DNA from: Bacillota bacterium
GTDB taxonomy: Bacteria > Bacillota > Negativicutes > Sporomusales > UBA7701
Reading direction: 5' to 3'
DNA: 64,000 nt
NCBI GenBank assembly: GCA_023415775.1
Contig: JAEZJM010000027.1
Coordinates: 50,314 to 114,313 of the forward strand
This document shows, piece by piece, positions 52,219 through 61,528 of the stretch. Position 1 is the first letter of the stretch. Every line of letters begins with the position of its first letter. The translations under genes were made by a program, and so were the position numbers. The notes below the pieces were generated by a model that worked only from the letters and a program-made list of their open reading frames with translations, was not told the DNA's origin and did no database searches.

Positions 52219-53544
52219 ATGGTACTTGAAGCGCAAAAGAGTACAAACCGGTGGCTGGTGGCCATTATGGGGACGCTGCTGCAGTTGGCCCTGGGGACGG
52301 TTTACGCCTGGAGCTTTTTCCAACAGCCGGTAATGGCCGCGGGAAACTGGACTAATTCGCAGGCCGCATGGGCCTTCAGCCTGGCGATTTTCTTCCTGGG
52401 GCTGGCGGCTGCCTGGGGGGGCGTGAATCTGCCAAGATTCGGGCCGCGCAAGCTGGCAATGTCCGGCGGCCTTCTGTACGGATTGGGCTATCTGCTGGCC
52501 GCCTATGCGCTTAGCGTGAAAAGCCTTCCGCTGCTGTACTTCGGTTACGGCGTCGTCGGCGGGATTGGCCTGGGCCTTGGCTATGTGACGCCGGTGGCAA
52601 CTGCCGCCAAGTGGTTTCCCGACAAGAAAGGCTTCATCACCGGGATGGTGGTAATGGGCTTCGGCCTGGGGGCTCTCGTTATGGCCAAAGTTTTGGCGCC
52701 GGCTTTCCTGGCCTTCAGTGGCGGAAATCTTGTCCTGGTGTTTTCGTATATCGGCGTGATAATGCTTATTGTTACCTTGCCGGCAGGCTACTTTCTGGTT
52801 AACCCACCCACGGGCTACGCGCCGCGAGGTTACTCAATCGCGGCGGCGTCGGCCGGCGAGCAGGGCTTTCAGGCCGCTATTACCGCCAAAGAGTGTATAT
52901 TCTCCGGCAAATTTGCCCTGATGTGGATTGTATTTTTCCTCAATATAATTGCCGGAATCATGTTCATCAGCTTCCAGTCGCCCCTGCTGCAGGACCTTTT
53001 GAAAGAAGCCGTCGAACCGGCGTTACTGAATGATCCCAAGGTATTAGCCGAGCTTGCCGCTTCCGGGGCGACGCTGATTGCCGTGAGTTCGGTTTTTAAC
53101 GGGCTGGGCCGGTTTTTCTGGGGCGGACTGTCTGATAAAATCGGGCGTGTCCAGACCTTTCGCCTCATCCTTGGCAGCCAGGTCGCCGTTTTCCTGGCGT
53201 TGTTATTCATCAAGACCCCGCTGCTTTTCAGCGTATTGGTATGCTATGTGCTGTTATGTTACGGCGGCGGTTTCGGCTCAATGCCTTCCTTTGTGCTTGA
53301 CGTTTTCGGCCCTAAACAAATGCCGGTCGTATACGGCAGCATTCTCACCGCGTGGGGTTTGGCCGGGATCGTCGGTCCCCAGATCGTGGCGTTCCTGAAA
53401 GATAATTATATCGGTCAGGCAGCCCAGTATACGTTCATAACCGCTGCAATTCTGCTGCTGGTCGGTCTGTTTATTACCTTTATCCTGAGTAACAAAAGAT
53501 TTGTGCCCAAGCTGCCGCTAAAGGAAATTGCCGTAGGAGAATAG
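52219..53544 (+). CDS. OFA-family MFS transporter (oxalate/formate-antiporter-like)
   Basis: This 441-residue, 12-helix major facilitator starts KSTNRWLVAIMGTLLQLALGTVYAWSFF (in part), the typical OFA opening, and has GLGYVTPVATAAKWFPDKKGF (in part). It starts 12 bp after fhs, so it is surely co-transcribed with folate-branch genes. Formate or another carboxylate taken up or released in acetogenesis is a reasonable substrate guess. Confidence 0.88.
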   Translation: MVLEAQKSTNRWLVAIMGTLLQLALGTVYAWSFFQQPVMAAGNWTNSQAAWAFSLAIFFLGLAAAWGGVNLPRFGPRKLAMSGGLLYGLGYLLAAYALSVKSLPLLYFGYGVVGGIGLGLGYVTPVATAAKWFPDKKGFITGMVVMGFGLGALVMAKVLAPAFLAFSGGNLVLVFSYIGVIMLIVTLPAGYFLVNPPTGYAPRGYSIAAASAGEQGFQAAITAKECIFSGKFALMWIVFFLNIIAGIMFISFQSPLLQDLLKEAVEPALLNDPKVLAELAASGATLIAVSSVFNGLGRFFWGGLSDKIGRVQTFRLILGSQVAVFLALLFIKTPLLFSVLVCYVLLCYGGGFGSMPSFVLDVFGPKQMPVVYGSILTAWGLAGIVGPQIVAFLKDNYIGQAAQYTFITAAILLLVGLFITFILSNKRFVPKLPLKEIAVGE

Positions 53545-53587
53545 GAACCGGTGCATTGAGTGGCGGCATGGCGTGATTGGAGGCTTT

Positions 53588-54145
53588 ATGGCGACAGGTG
53601 CGAACATAGCTCCAGCCCTTACGTTTTTAGAGGAAATTGAAGCCAGGTCGGGGCAACCGGTCAGTCTGTGTTACCAGTGCAAGAAGTGCGCCGGCGGCTG
53701 CCCGATGAGCTTTGCCATGCAACCATACAACTGCGACCTGCTGAAGCTGATCAAGTATGGGGAAAAAGAAGCGGTTCTGAAGAGCAACACCATTTGGCTC
53801 TGTATCGGCTGCAGGACCTGCGGGGCCAGGTGTCCCAACGGCATCGACATTTCCAAAGTCAACGACGTTCTGCGGGAGCTGGCGCTGTCGAGCGGGAAAA
53901 AGGCCGGCGAGCCGAGGACAGCGGCGTTTCATCAGTCCTTCCTGGCTACGGTGGAGCAGTTCGGGCGCTCCTACGAAGCGGGGACCATCGCCCTGTTCAA
54001 GCTGAAAACAGCATCCTTCACCCAGGACCTCGCGCTGGGGCTCAAGTTTGTGGCCAAAAACAAGCTGAAACTGTTACCTGACCGCATCAAGCGGGCAGGG
54101 GAAATTAAGCGGATTTTCCGTAAAGCCAGGGAGGCGGGCAAATGA
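53588..54145 (+). CDS. hdrC: Heterodisulfide reductase subunit C-like protein
   Basis: This is a 185-residue HdrC with two [4Fe-4S] motifs: CYQCKKCAGGCP near residue 30 and CIGCRTCGARCP near 75. It links HdrA to HdrB in electron transfer. ATG 53588 follows ggagg by 4 bp; GTG 53573 is an alternative. It overlaps hdrB by 4 bp. The order hdrC-hdrB-hdrA-mvhD-metV-metF has the same parts as the Moorella metFV locus. Confidence 0.92.
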   Translation: MATGANIAPALTFLEEIEARSGQPVSLCYQCKKCAGGCPMSFAMQPYNCDLLKLIKYGEKEAVLKSNTIWLCIGCRTCGARCPNGIDISKVNDVLRELALSSGKKAGEPRTAAFHQSFLATVEQFGRSYEAGTIALFKLKTASFTQDLALGLKFVAKNKLKLLPDRIKRAGEIKRIFRKAREAGK

Positions 54146-55008
54146 AATTGACTTATTACCCCGGCTGCTCCCTCCATTCGACCGCGGCCGAGTATGATGA
54201 CTCCACCGGTTTCGTGTGCAGAACGCTCGGCGTGGAACTGGCCGAGCTAAACGACTGGAACTGCTGCGGGGCCTCGTGCGCCCATGCCACCAATCACTTT
54301 CTGGCTGCGGCCCTGCCGATGCGCAACCTCATCCTGGCGGAGCAGGCCGGCCACGATGTCATGGCGCCATGCGCCGCCTGTTACAACATGCTCAAAGCCA
54401 CCGACCACGCCGTTCGCGGACAGGACGGCCAGGCCATGACAATTAACACCGACCTGGAAGAAATCATGGGAGCGCAGTACGGGGCAACCATCCAGGTCCG
54501 TCATCCCCTCGAGGTCATGGGCAGCCGGGAAATGCTGCGAAATATAAGCGCAAAAGTCGTGCGCCCGCTCAAGGGTTTGCGGCTGGTAGCCTATTATGGC
54601 TGTTTACTGACCAGGCCGAAAAACATCGTGGCCTTCGACAATCCCGAACATCCCACGAAGATGGATAACCTGCTCACGGCTCTCGGCGCAGAAGTGAAGC
54701 GCTGGTCGTACAAGACCGACTGCTGCGGCGGCGCTTTGGCGCTTTCGCAGACCGCCGCGGTGGCTACCCTGGTTGCCAAGTTGGTCACCGAAGCCGAGAG
54801 GGCCGGCGCCCAGGCCATCGTTTCCGCGTGTCCGTTGTGCCAGGTCAACCTTGACACACGCCAGACCCAGGTCGCCCGGCCTATGCCCATATTCTACTTC
54901 ACCGAACTTATGGGCGTGGCTTTCGGCGCCGCCGCGTCAGGTCGGTGGCTGCAAAAGCATATCATCGATCCCGCTCCGGTGCTTGCGGCGCTGGCGAAAG
55001 GGGAATGA
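54142..55008 (+). CDS. hdrB: Heterodisulfide reductase subunit B-like protein
   Basis: This 288-residue HdrB has the two CCG-type domains that hold the non-cubane clusters in characterised HdrB: YYPGCSL, WNCCGASC and APCAACYNM in the first half; YYGCLLTRP, DCCGGALAL and ACPLCQVNL in the second. Since acetogens lack CoM-S-S-CoB, the acceptor here is likely another protein, with MetVF as the neighbour. It overlaps hdrA by 4 bp. Confidence 0.93.
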   Translation: MKLTYYPGCSLHSTAAEYDDSTGFVCRTLGVELAELNDWNCCGASCAHATNHFLAAALPMRNLILAEQAGHDVMAPCAACYNMLKATDHAVRGQDGQAMTINTDLEEIMGAQYGATIQVRHPLEVMGSREMLRNISAKVVRPLKGLRLVAYYGCLLTRPKNIVAFDNPEHPTKMDNLLTALGAEVKRWSYKTDCCGGALALSQTAAVATLVAKLVTEAERAGAQAIVSACPLCQVNLDTRQTQVARPMPIFYFTELMGVAFGAAASGRWLQKHIIDPAPVLAALAKGE

Positions 55009-58000
55009 CAAATATGGCAAACACCGATGCGATAGGCTCCGTCCTCGTTCTTGGCGGCGGCATCGCCGGGATGCAAGCGGCTCTCGACCTTGCGGGCGGC
55101 GGCTATCTTGTTCACATGGTTACCGACGAACCATCCATCGGCGGGAAGATGGCGCAGCTCGACAAAACCTTCCCGACGAACGAATGCTCGATGTGCCTGC
55201 TTGGGCCCAAGATGAGCGACTGCCTGAACCACCCCAACATCATTATCCATACCAACTCGCAGCTGGAAGGACTTGAGGGGGAGGCGGGCCGGTTTACTGC
55301 CCGCGTGCGAAAAAACGCCAGGTATGTCGATATCGACGAATGCACGGCCTGCGGCGACTGCGCCGACGCCTGCCCGGTAAAAGTCAATGACAGCTTCAAC
55401 CAAGGGATGGGCACCCGGAAAGCGATATACAAACTTTTTCCGCAGTCGGTGCCTAACCGGTACATGATCGACAAGCGCGGGACCCCGCCGTGCCGCCAGA
55501 CTTGCCCGGCCGGCACCAACGTCCAGGGCTATGTCGCCTTGGTTTCGCAGGGGAAATTCGCCGAGGCGCTGGAGGTCATCCACCGCAGGCTGCCCTTTGC
55601 CGGTATATGCGGCCGTATCTGCCATCATCCCTGCGAGACGGAGTGCAACCGCCGGGAGGTCGACGAGCCGCTGGCTATCGCCGCCATCAAACGGGCGGCG
55701 GCCGACTTTGGCTGGGACGATCTTACCAAAACCGAGACGCCGTCTCTCGCACCGACCCGCAAAGAAAGAGTGGCCGTTATCGGCGGCGGTTCGGCAGGCC
55801 TGACGGCCGCCTATGACCTTGTCGCCAAAGGCTACCGCGTCACCATCTTCGAAGCGTTACCCAGTCCGGGGGGCTGGCTGAAATATGGCATCCCCCAATA
55901 CCGGCTACCGGCGGAAATCGTCCAGCGGGAAATCGACAACCTGCTGAGACATGGTATCGAGGTGCGCGTCAATACCAGGGTCGGCACCGACATTACCCTC
56001 GAGGAAATAAAGTCGCAGTACGATGCTATCCTTGTCGCTGCCGGCGTCCAGAAAAGCCGCGACCTGCCCATTGAAGGCGCCGGGCTGACAGGCGTTCTGC
56101 CGGGCGTCGGATTTCTGCGCGACATCAAACTGGGCAAGGATTGCCGGGTGGGCAAGAAGGTAGTCGTTATCGGCGGCGGCAACGTCGCCATGGACGTGGC
56201 CCGGTCGGCCAAGCGCCAGGGCGGCCAGGAAGTGCATGTCGTCTGCCTGGAGTCGCGGGACGAGATGCCCGCCCATGTATGGGAGATCGAAGAAGCCGAG
56301 GATGAGGGGGTAATTATTCACCCCGGCTGGGGCCCCCGCCGCATCGCCGGCAGCGGCGACGGCAGGGTAAGCGCCGTTGAATTCAGGGCCTGCACGTCTG
56401 TCTTCGATGACGAGAAGCGCTTCAATCCCCAGTACGACGAAACGTGTTCGCTGCTCCTGGAAGCGGACACCGTCATCATGGCCATCGGCCAGGCAGCCGA
56501 TCTTGACTTCCTCCGCGGCCAGGACACTGTGGCCACTGCCAGAGGAATAATCGCCGCCGACCCCGTCACCAAAGCGACCGGCGACGCCCGGATTTTCGCC
56601 TGCGGCGACATCGCCCACGGTCCGGCCTCGGTGATCGAAGCGGTGGCCAGCGCTCACGAAGCAGCCATATCTATAGACAGATACCTTAATGGCAGCCCGC
56701 TAGACATAGGACGTGAGAAGTCCCTCCAGGAAAAAATCGGCCAGCCGGCAGATACGCCCGTCAACCCTGCGCCCCGCCGGCCGCAGCGCTTCGCGCCTGC
56801 CGCCGACCGCGCCGCCGACCACCGGGAAGTGGCGCTGGGCCTGACCAGGGAAGTGGCAATAGAGGAGGCTAACCGTTGCCTCAACTGCGGCATCTGCTCC
56901 GAATGCCTCCAGTGCGAAAAGGTGTGTAAAAAGCAGGTTATTCATCATGCGGACGCCGACGAAGCGATCGATCTTCCGGTGGGCGCCGTAGTACTCGCCC
57001 CCGGCTTTGACGTCTATGACGCCGCCCTCAAGGGCGAATACGGCTACGGTGTCTACCCGAACGTTATCAGCAGTCTCGAATTCGAGCGGCTGTTGTCGTC
57101 GACCGGGCCGACGACCGGGCATGTCGTGCGCCCGTCGGATCAGGCCGCCCCACGCAAAGTGGCTTTCATCCAGTGTGTCGGCTCGCGGGAGTGCGCCGAG
57201 GGGGGAGCCGAATACTGCTCGTCCATTTGCTGCATGTACTCCACCAAGGAAGCGCTCATCGCCCGCGAACATGACGCCGGCATCGAGCCGACCATCTTCT
57301 ACCTCGATATGCGCTCCTACGGCAAAAATTTCGACAAATACGTCGACGCGGCTCAGCGCGGCGGCGTCCGCTACGTGCGGGCCATGATTTCGACCGTCAA
57401 GGAAGACCCGGTAACCGGCAACCTGTTTATCAAATACATCAGCGAGACCGGGGAAATCGTCGACGAGGAGTTCGACCTCGTCGTCCTGGCCGTCGGCGTT
57501 CGCCCGCCGCAACAGGCGGCTGAACTTATGGCTGCCGTCGGCATCGAGGCCAACCCCTACGGCTTTGCCGCCACCGCCCCGTTCAGCCCGACGGAAACCA
57601 GCCGCGCCGGTATTTATGTCGCCGGGGCCTTCCAGGGGCCGCGGGATATCCCCGAAACGGTGGTGAGTGCCAGCGCCGCCGCCGCCAAGGCCGGCGAACT
57701 GCTGGCCGACGCCCGCAACACCTTGAAGCGGGAGAAGGTCTATCCGCCGGAGCGGGACGTCAGTATGGAAGAGCCGCGGATCGGCATATTCGTCTGCGAA
57801 TGCGGCATCAACATCGCCTCCGTTGTCAGTGTCCCAGAGGTTGTCGCCTATGCGCAGAAGCTGCCTGGCGTAATTCATTGCCAGGATAATCTTTACACCT
57901 GCTCTCAGGATACGCTTAAACGGATGGAAGAAATAATTAAGGAGAAGCAGCTCAATCGCGTGGTAGTAGCTTCCTGCACCATGAGGACCCATCAGCCGCT

Positions 58001-59447
58001 TTTCCGAGAAATGTTGCGCGAGGCCGGCCTTAACCAGTTCTACTTCGAAATGGCCAATATCCGCGACCAGTGCTCTTGGGTCCACCGCGGCGAACCGGCG
58101 AACGCCACCGAAAAGGCCAAAGACCTTGTACGGATGGCGGTGGCCAAGGTTAGGCACCATGAGGCGCTTCACCTGCACTCCGTCCCGGTTGTGCATTCGC
58201 TGTTGGTCATCGGCGGCGGCGTCGCCGGGATGACTGCTGCGCTGACTGCGGCCCGCCAAGGCTTCGCCGCCTATATCGTGGAGAAGGAAGCCGTGCTCGG
58301 CGGCCACGCCCGCGAAGTGTATCAGGACTTCGAGGGCAACGACGTGCAGGCCCGCCTGCGGCAGCTAATCGCCGACACAGAGAGCCACCCGTTGGTAAAA
58401 GTCTTTTCTGCCAGCGAGGTAGTGGGCTTCTCCGGTCACGCCGGGCATTTCGTCACAACAATCCGCGCCCGGCAAACAGGGGCGGAAACCAGTATCGACC
58501 ACGGCGCGGTAATCGTCGCCACCGGCGTCCAGGAACGGCTGCCGACAGGCTATTTGTGCGGCGAAGATTCCAGGGTCGTTACCACCACCGCCTTCGAAAA
58601 AATGGTGGCTGCCGGTCAGCCGCTGGCCGTCAGGCAAATTGTCATGATCCAGTGCGCCGGCTCCCGCAACGACGAGCTCAATTACTGCAGCCGCACCTGT
58701 TGCGGCCAGGCCCTGAAGAATGCTATCGCCCTCAAAGAGCGGCAGCCCGGCACCGACATCTTCATCCTCTACCGGGACATTCGCACCTACGGTTTCGCGG
58801 AGAAACTGTACAAGGAAGCGCGCGCCAAAGGCATCAACTTCATCCTTTACACACCAGACCGCAAGCCGGGCGTTACCAGGGACGGCGACAGCCTCCGCTG
58901 CGACATCTATGAGCAAAGCCTAAAAACCAGTATTACCGTAAATCCCGATCTGGTAGTGCTGGCTCCGGGCACTGTCCCTTCGGATACGGCACGGGGGCTC
59001 GGCATGCTCCTCAAGGTGCCGGTCAACGAAGACGGCTTCTTTGTGGAAACCCACGCCAAGCTGGGGCCGATCGACTTCCCCACCCAGGGCATCTATCTTT
59101 GCGGCGGGGCCCATTCGCCCAAGTCGGTCGACGAATCTATCTGCCAGGCCCAGGGCGCAGTCGCCCGCGCGGCCACCATCCTTTCCCGGGACAACCTGAT
59201 GGCCGGCGGGGTGGTCGCCACCGTCGAGCAGGACAAATGTGCCGCCTGTCTGACCTGTGTCCGCATATGCCCTTACAGCGTGCCCCGCATCGATGCCTCA
59301 TGGAAGGCTTATATCGAGCCTGTCCAGTGCCATGGCTGCGGCAGCTGCGCCGGGGAATGCCCGAACAAAGCGATCCAGCTCCAGCATTACAAAGACCACC
59401 AGGTGCTTGACAAGATTCGCGGTCTGTTCAAGGAGGTGTCGGCGTGA
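55005..59447 (+). CDS. hdrA: Giant fused HdrA: HdrA unit, inserted GltD/NfnB-like NAD(P)H module, second HdrA unit
   Basis: This is a 1480-residue flavo-iron-sulfur protein. Residues about 1-150 begin HdrA (FAD loop LGGGIAGMQAAL, cysteines 61, 64 and 73, cluster CTACGDCADACP at 113-123). Residues about 160-600 are a GltD/NfnB-like module: Fe-S domain Cys163, 167, 202, 206, 210 and 214, FAD loop VIGGGSAGLTAAYDL, NAD(P)H loop VIGGGNVAMDVARSAKR and FACGDIAHGPASVIEA. Cysteines 625-641 (CLNCGICSECLQCEKVC) and residues to about 905 resume HdrA. Residues 920-1480 form a second HdrA unit with FAD loop VIGGGVAGMTAAL and C-terminal ferredoxin motifs at Cys1412-1422 and 1442-1452. It may bifurcate or confurcate electrons among NAD(P)H, ferredoxin and the HdrBC/MvhD/MetVF partners. 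Start ATG 55005 overlaps hdrB; ATG 55014 is possible. Confidence 0.9.
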   Translation: MTNMANTDAIGSVLVLGGGIAGMQAALDLAGGGYLVHMVTDEPSIGGKMAQLDKTFPTNECSMCLLGPKMSDCLNHPNIIIHTNSQLEGLEGEAGRFTARVRKNARYVDIDECTACGDCADACPVKVNDSFNQGMGTRKAIYKLFPQSVPNRYMIDKRGTPPCRQTCPAGTNVQGYVALVSQGKFAEALEVIHRRLPFAGICGRICHHPCETECNRREVDEPLAIAAIKRAAADFGWDDLTKTETPSLAPTRKERVAVIGGGSAGLTAAYDLVAKGYRVTIFEALPSPGGWLKYGIPQYRLPAEIVQREIDNLLRHGIEVRVNTRVGTDITLEEIKSQYDAILVAAGVQKSRDLPIEGAGLTGVLPGVGFLRDIKLGKDCRVGKKVVVIGGGNVAMDVARSAKRQGGQEVHVVCLESRDEMPAHVWEIEEAEDEGVIIHPGWGPRRIAGSGDGRVSAVEFRACTSVFDDEKRFNPQYDETCSLLLEADTVIMAIGQAADLDFLRGQDTVATARGIIAADPVTKATGDARIFACGDIAHGPASVIEAVASAHEAAISIDRYLNGSPLDIGREKSLQEKIGQPADTPVNPAPRRPQRFAPAADRAADHREVALGLTREVAIEEANRCLNCGICSECLQCEKVCKKQVIHHADADEAIDLPVGAVVLAPGFDVYDAALKGEYGYGVYPNVISSLEFERLLSSTGPTTGHVVRPSDQAAPRKVAFIQCVGSRECAEGGAEYCSSICCMYSTKEALIAREHDAGIEPTIFYLDMRSYGKNFDKYVDAAQRGGVRYVRAMISTVKEDPVTGNLFIKYISETGEIVDEEFDLVVLAVGVRPPQQAAELMAAVGIEANPYGFAATAPFSPTETSRAGIYVAGAFQGPRDIPETVVSASAAAAKAGELLADARNTLKREKVYPPERDVSMEEPRIGIFVCECGINIASVVSVPEVVAYAQKLPGVIHCQDNLYTCSQDTLKRMEEIIKEKQLNRVVVASCTMRTHQPLFREMLREAGLNQFYFEMANIRDQCSWVHRGEPANATEKAKDLVRMAVAKVRHHEALHLHSVPVVHSLLVIGGGVAGMTAALTAARQGFAAYIVEKEAVLGGHAREVYQDFEGNDVQARLRQLIADTESHPLVKVFSASEVVGFSGHAGHFVTTIRARQTGAETSIDHGAVIVATGVQERLPTGYLCGEDSRVVTTTAFEKMVAAGQPLAVRQIVMIQCAGSRNDELNYCSRTCCGQALKNAIALKERQPGTDIFILYRDIRTYGFAEKLYKEARAKGINFILYTPDRKPGVTRDGDSLRCDIYEQSLKTSITVNPDLVVLAPGTVPSDTARGLGMLLKVPVNEDGFFVETHAKLGPIDFPTQGIYLCGGAHSPKSVDESICQAQGAVARAATILSRDNLMAGGVVATVEQDKCAACLTCVRICPYSVPRIDASWKAYIEPVQCHGCGSCAGECPNKAIQLQHYKDHQVLDKIRGLFKEVSA

Positions 59448-59890
59448 GTACATTCGAGCCGAGGATAATCGCTTTCTGCTGCTACTATTGCGCATACTCG
59501 GCGGCCGACTTGGCCGGCTCCATGCGTCTGCAGTATCCGGCTAACATCCGGATGATCGAGCTTCCTTGCTCGGGTAAGATCGAGCATAACATGCTGCTCG
59601 CCGCCTTCGAGGAAGGGGCGGACGGCGTCTATGTCGCTGGCTGCATGGAGGGTGACTGCCATTACCTTAAAGGCAATATCCGGGCCCGCAAGCGGGTGGG
59701 ATATGTCAAAAAACTACTCGACGAACTGGGCATCGGCGGCGACCGGCTGGAGATGTATAACTTGTCGAGCGCGATGGGGCCGCGGTTCGCGGAAATCGCC
59801 AACGAGATGACCGAGCGCATCCGGGCGCTGGGGCCGAGCCCTTTGAACAAGGCGCATAGCCAGACAAAGAAAGATGGTGAAGATGCATGA
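59444..59890 (+). CDS. mvhD: MvhD-like [2Fe-2S] electron-transfer subunit
   Basis: This 148-residue protein is of the MvhD/FlpD type (RIIAFCCYYCAYSAADLAG, LPCSGKIEH, YVAGCMEGDCHYLKGN). MvhD connects HdrA to an electron donor or acceptor module; here no hydrogenase is adjacent and metV follows. The GTG start overlaps hdrA by 4 bp and its stop overlaps metV. Confidence 0.93.
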   Translation: MSTFEPRIIAFCCYYCAYSAADLAGSMRLQYPANIRMIELPCSGKIEHNMLLAAFEEGADGVYVAGCMEGDCHYLKGNIRARKRVGYVKKLLDELGIGGDRLEMYNLSSAMGPRFAEIANEMTERIRALGPSPLNKAHSQTKKDGEDA

Positions 59891-60555
59891 TCGTCGCCGA
59901 ACAAAAGCCATTGGCCGAGATAGCGGAAGATATCAAGGATGCCCAAAAGGTACTTGTTGCTGGCTGTGGGGGCTGTGTAACCGTATGCTTGTCCGGCGGC
60001 CAGAAAGAAGTGGATATTCTGGCCACCAGCCTGCGTATTCTGCGGAAAAAAGACGGTACACCCATCGATACGGCGACAGAAACGCTGGAACGCCAGTGCG
60101 ACAAAGAGTATGTCGACAAGCTTGCGGAGAAAGTGCAGGCGGCCGACTGCGTCGTGTCGCTGGCCTGCGGAGTGGGCGTCCAGTATCTGGCTGAGCGCTA
60201 TCCGGACAAGGTTATCATCCCGGCCCAGAATACGAAATTTATCGGCGGCACAACCGAACACGGCATCTGGGAGGAGCGCTGCGCCCTCTGCGGCGAATGT
60301 ATCCTGGCCCGCACCGGCGGCATCTGCCCGATAATCCGCTGTTCGAAGAGCATCCTCAATGGTCCGTGCGGCGGTTCGCAGGGCGGAAAATGCGAAGTCA
60401 ACCCCGACACACCGTGCGCCTGGACGCTTATCTATGAACAGCTGAAACGCCAAGGTCGGGAAGCCGCCCTGTGCGATATCTTTCCGGTGAAGGACTGGTC
60501 GAAATCCCGAGACGGCGGTCCCCGCAAGTATGTAAGGGAGGATGTGCTCCTATGA
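59887..60555 (+). CDS. metV: MetV, small subunit of acetogenic methylene-THF reductase
   Basis: This is a 222-residue MetV with clustered cysteines: VAGCGGCVTVC, ERCALCGECIL, GICPIIRCSKSILNGPCGGSQGGKCEV (in part). It pairs with MetF in the reductase that forms methyl-THF. The C-terminal zinc/cluster domain is typical. It overlaps mvhD and metF by 4 bp each, so the five genes hdrB to metF are tightly coupled. Confidence 0.93.
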   Translation: MIVAEQKPLAEIAEDIKDAQKVLVAGCGGCVTVCLSGGQKEVDILATSLRILRKKDGTPIDTATETLERQCDKEYVDKLAEKVQAADCVVSLACGVGVQYLAERYPDKVIIPAQNTKFIGGTTEHGIWEERCALCGECILARTGGICPIIRCSKSILNGPCGGSQGGKCEVNPDTPCAWTLIYEQLKRQGREAALCDIFPVKDWSKSRDGGPRKYVREDVLL

Positions 60556-61505
60556 GTGAACCGGCAACACAGGACGGGCGAGAGTTTACGACTGAAAGCA
60601 AACTGGAAAAGCTGTTTGCCAGGGGCGAATTTGTCGTTACCTCGGAAATCGGCCCGCAAAAAGGAGCCTCGGCGGACAGTATAATTCATCACACCGAGGA
60701 ATCCAAAACCTATTGCGACGGGTTCAATATAACCGACAACCAAAGCGCTGTTGTCAGGCTCTCCAGCATCGCCGCCGCAGTGCACGTCCTGCGGCATGGC
60801 GGCAATCCCATTATTCAGATGACCTGCCGGGACCGGAACCGGATAGCTATCCAGAGTGATCTGCTGGGGGCTTATAGCCTGGGGATCCGCGATTTACTTT
60901 GTCTGAGCGGCGATCATCAATCCTTCGGCAATCACCCGTCCGCCAAAAATGTATTCGACATTGATTCCATCCAGCTCATCGCCCTGGTAAAGATGATGCG
61001 CGACGAGAAGAAAATGCTTGGCGGCGAGGCGATGAAAGACGAACCGCGTTTTTATATCGGCGCGGTCGAAAGCCCCTTCGGCGACCCGCTTGAACTGAGG
61101 GTTATGCGACTGGCCAAAAAGGTCCGGGCCGGGGCGCAGTTCATCCAGACCCAGGCCATTTTCGATGCCGAGCAGTTTGCTCGCTGGATGAGCCTCGTAC
61201 GCAGTGCCGGCCTTGACCAGAGGGTGAATATCATGGCCGGGGTCATACCCGTGAAGTCGGTACGAGCCCTTAAATATATGAAGGAAAATGTGGCCGGCAT
61301 CAGCGTTCCCGACGAGCTTGTCGAGCGGATGGAAAAAGCGGAAAACCCGCAGGAAGAAGGCAAAGCCATCGCCGTCGAGTTGATTGGCAAGCTCCGGAAT
61401 ATTGCCGGGGTAAAGGGAATTCACATCATGCCGGTAGGCTGGGAAGCCGTCTTGCCGGAGATTGTTACCCGCGCCGGGCTGCAGGCGAGGCCTGTTGCCG
61501 ACTGA
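60552..61505 (+). CDS. metF: Methylene-tetrahydrofolate reductase
   Basis: This 317-residue FMN/FAD TIM-barrel reductase produces 5-methyl-THF for AcsE. Seen are FVVTSEIGPQKGAS (active Glu in SEIGP), DGFNITDNQSAVVRLSS, LLCLSGDH and FIQTQAIFDAEQFARW. ATG 60552 (MSEPATQDG) overlaps metV; the longer open frame is not needed. Without a bound NADH domain of its own, electrons probably come through MetV and the HdrABC-MvhD proteins. Confidence 0.95.
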   Translation: MSEPATQDGREFTTESKLEKLFARGEFVVTSEIGPQKGASADSIIHHTEESKTYCDGFNITDNQSAVVRLSSIAAAVHVLRHGGNPIIQMTCRDRNRIAIQSDLLGAYSLGIRDLLCLSGDHQSFGNHPSAKNVFDIDSIQLIALVKMMRDEKKMLGGEAMKDEPRFYIGAVESPFGDPLELRVMRLAKKVRAGAQFIQTQAIFDAEQFARWMSLVRSAGLDQRVNIMAGVIPVKSVRALKYMKENVAGISVPDELVERMEKAENPQEEGKAIAVELIGKLRNIAGVKGIHIMPVGWEAVLPEIVTRAGLQARPVAD

Positions 61506-61528
61506 AGCTTGCGTGGAGACAGCGTCAG

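Noticed and set aside
56700..58307. A 535-codon minus-strand frame opposite the giant hdrA
   Set aside because: There are no recognisable motifs, and the plus-strand frame is continuous and matches HdrA throughout.
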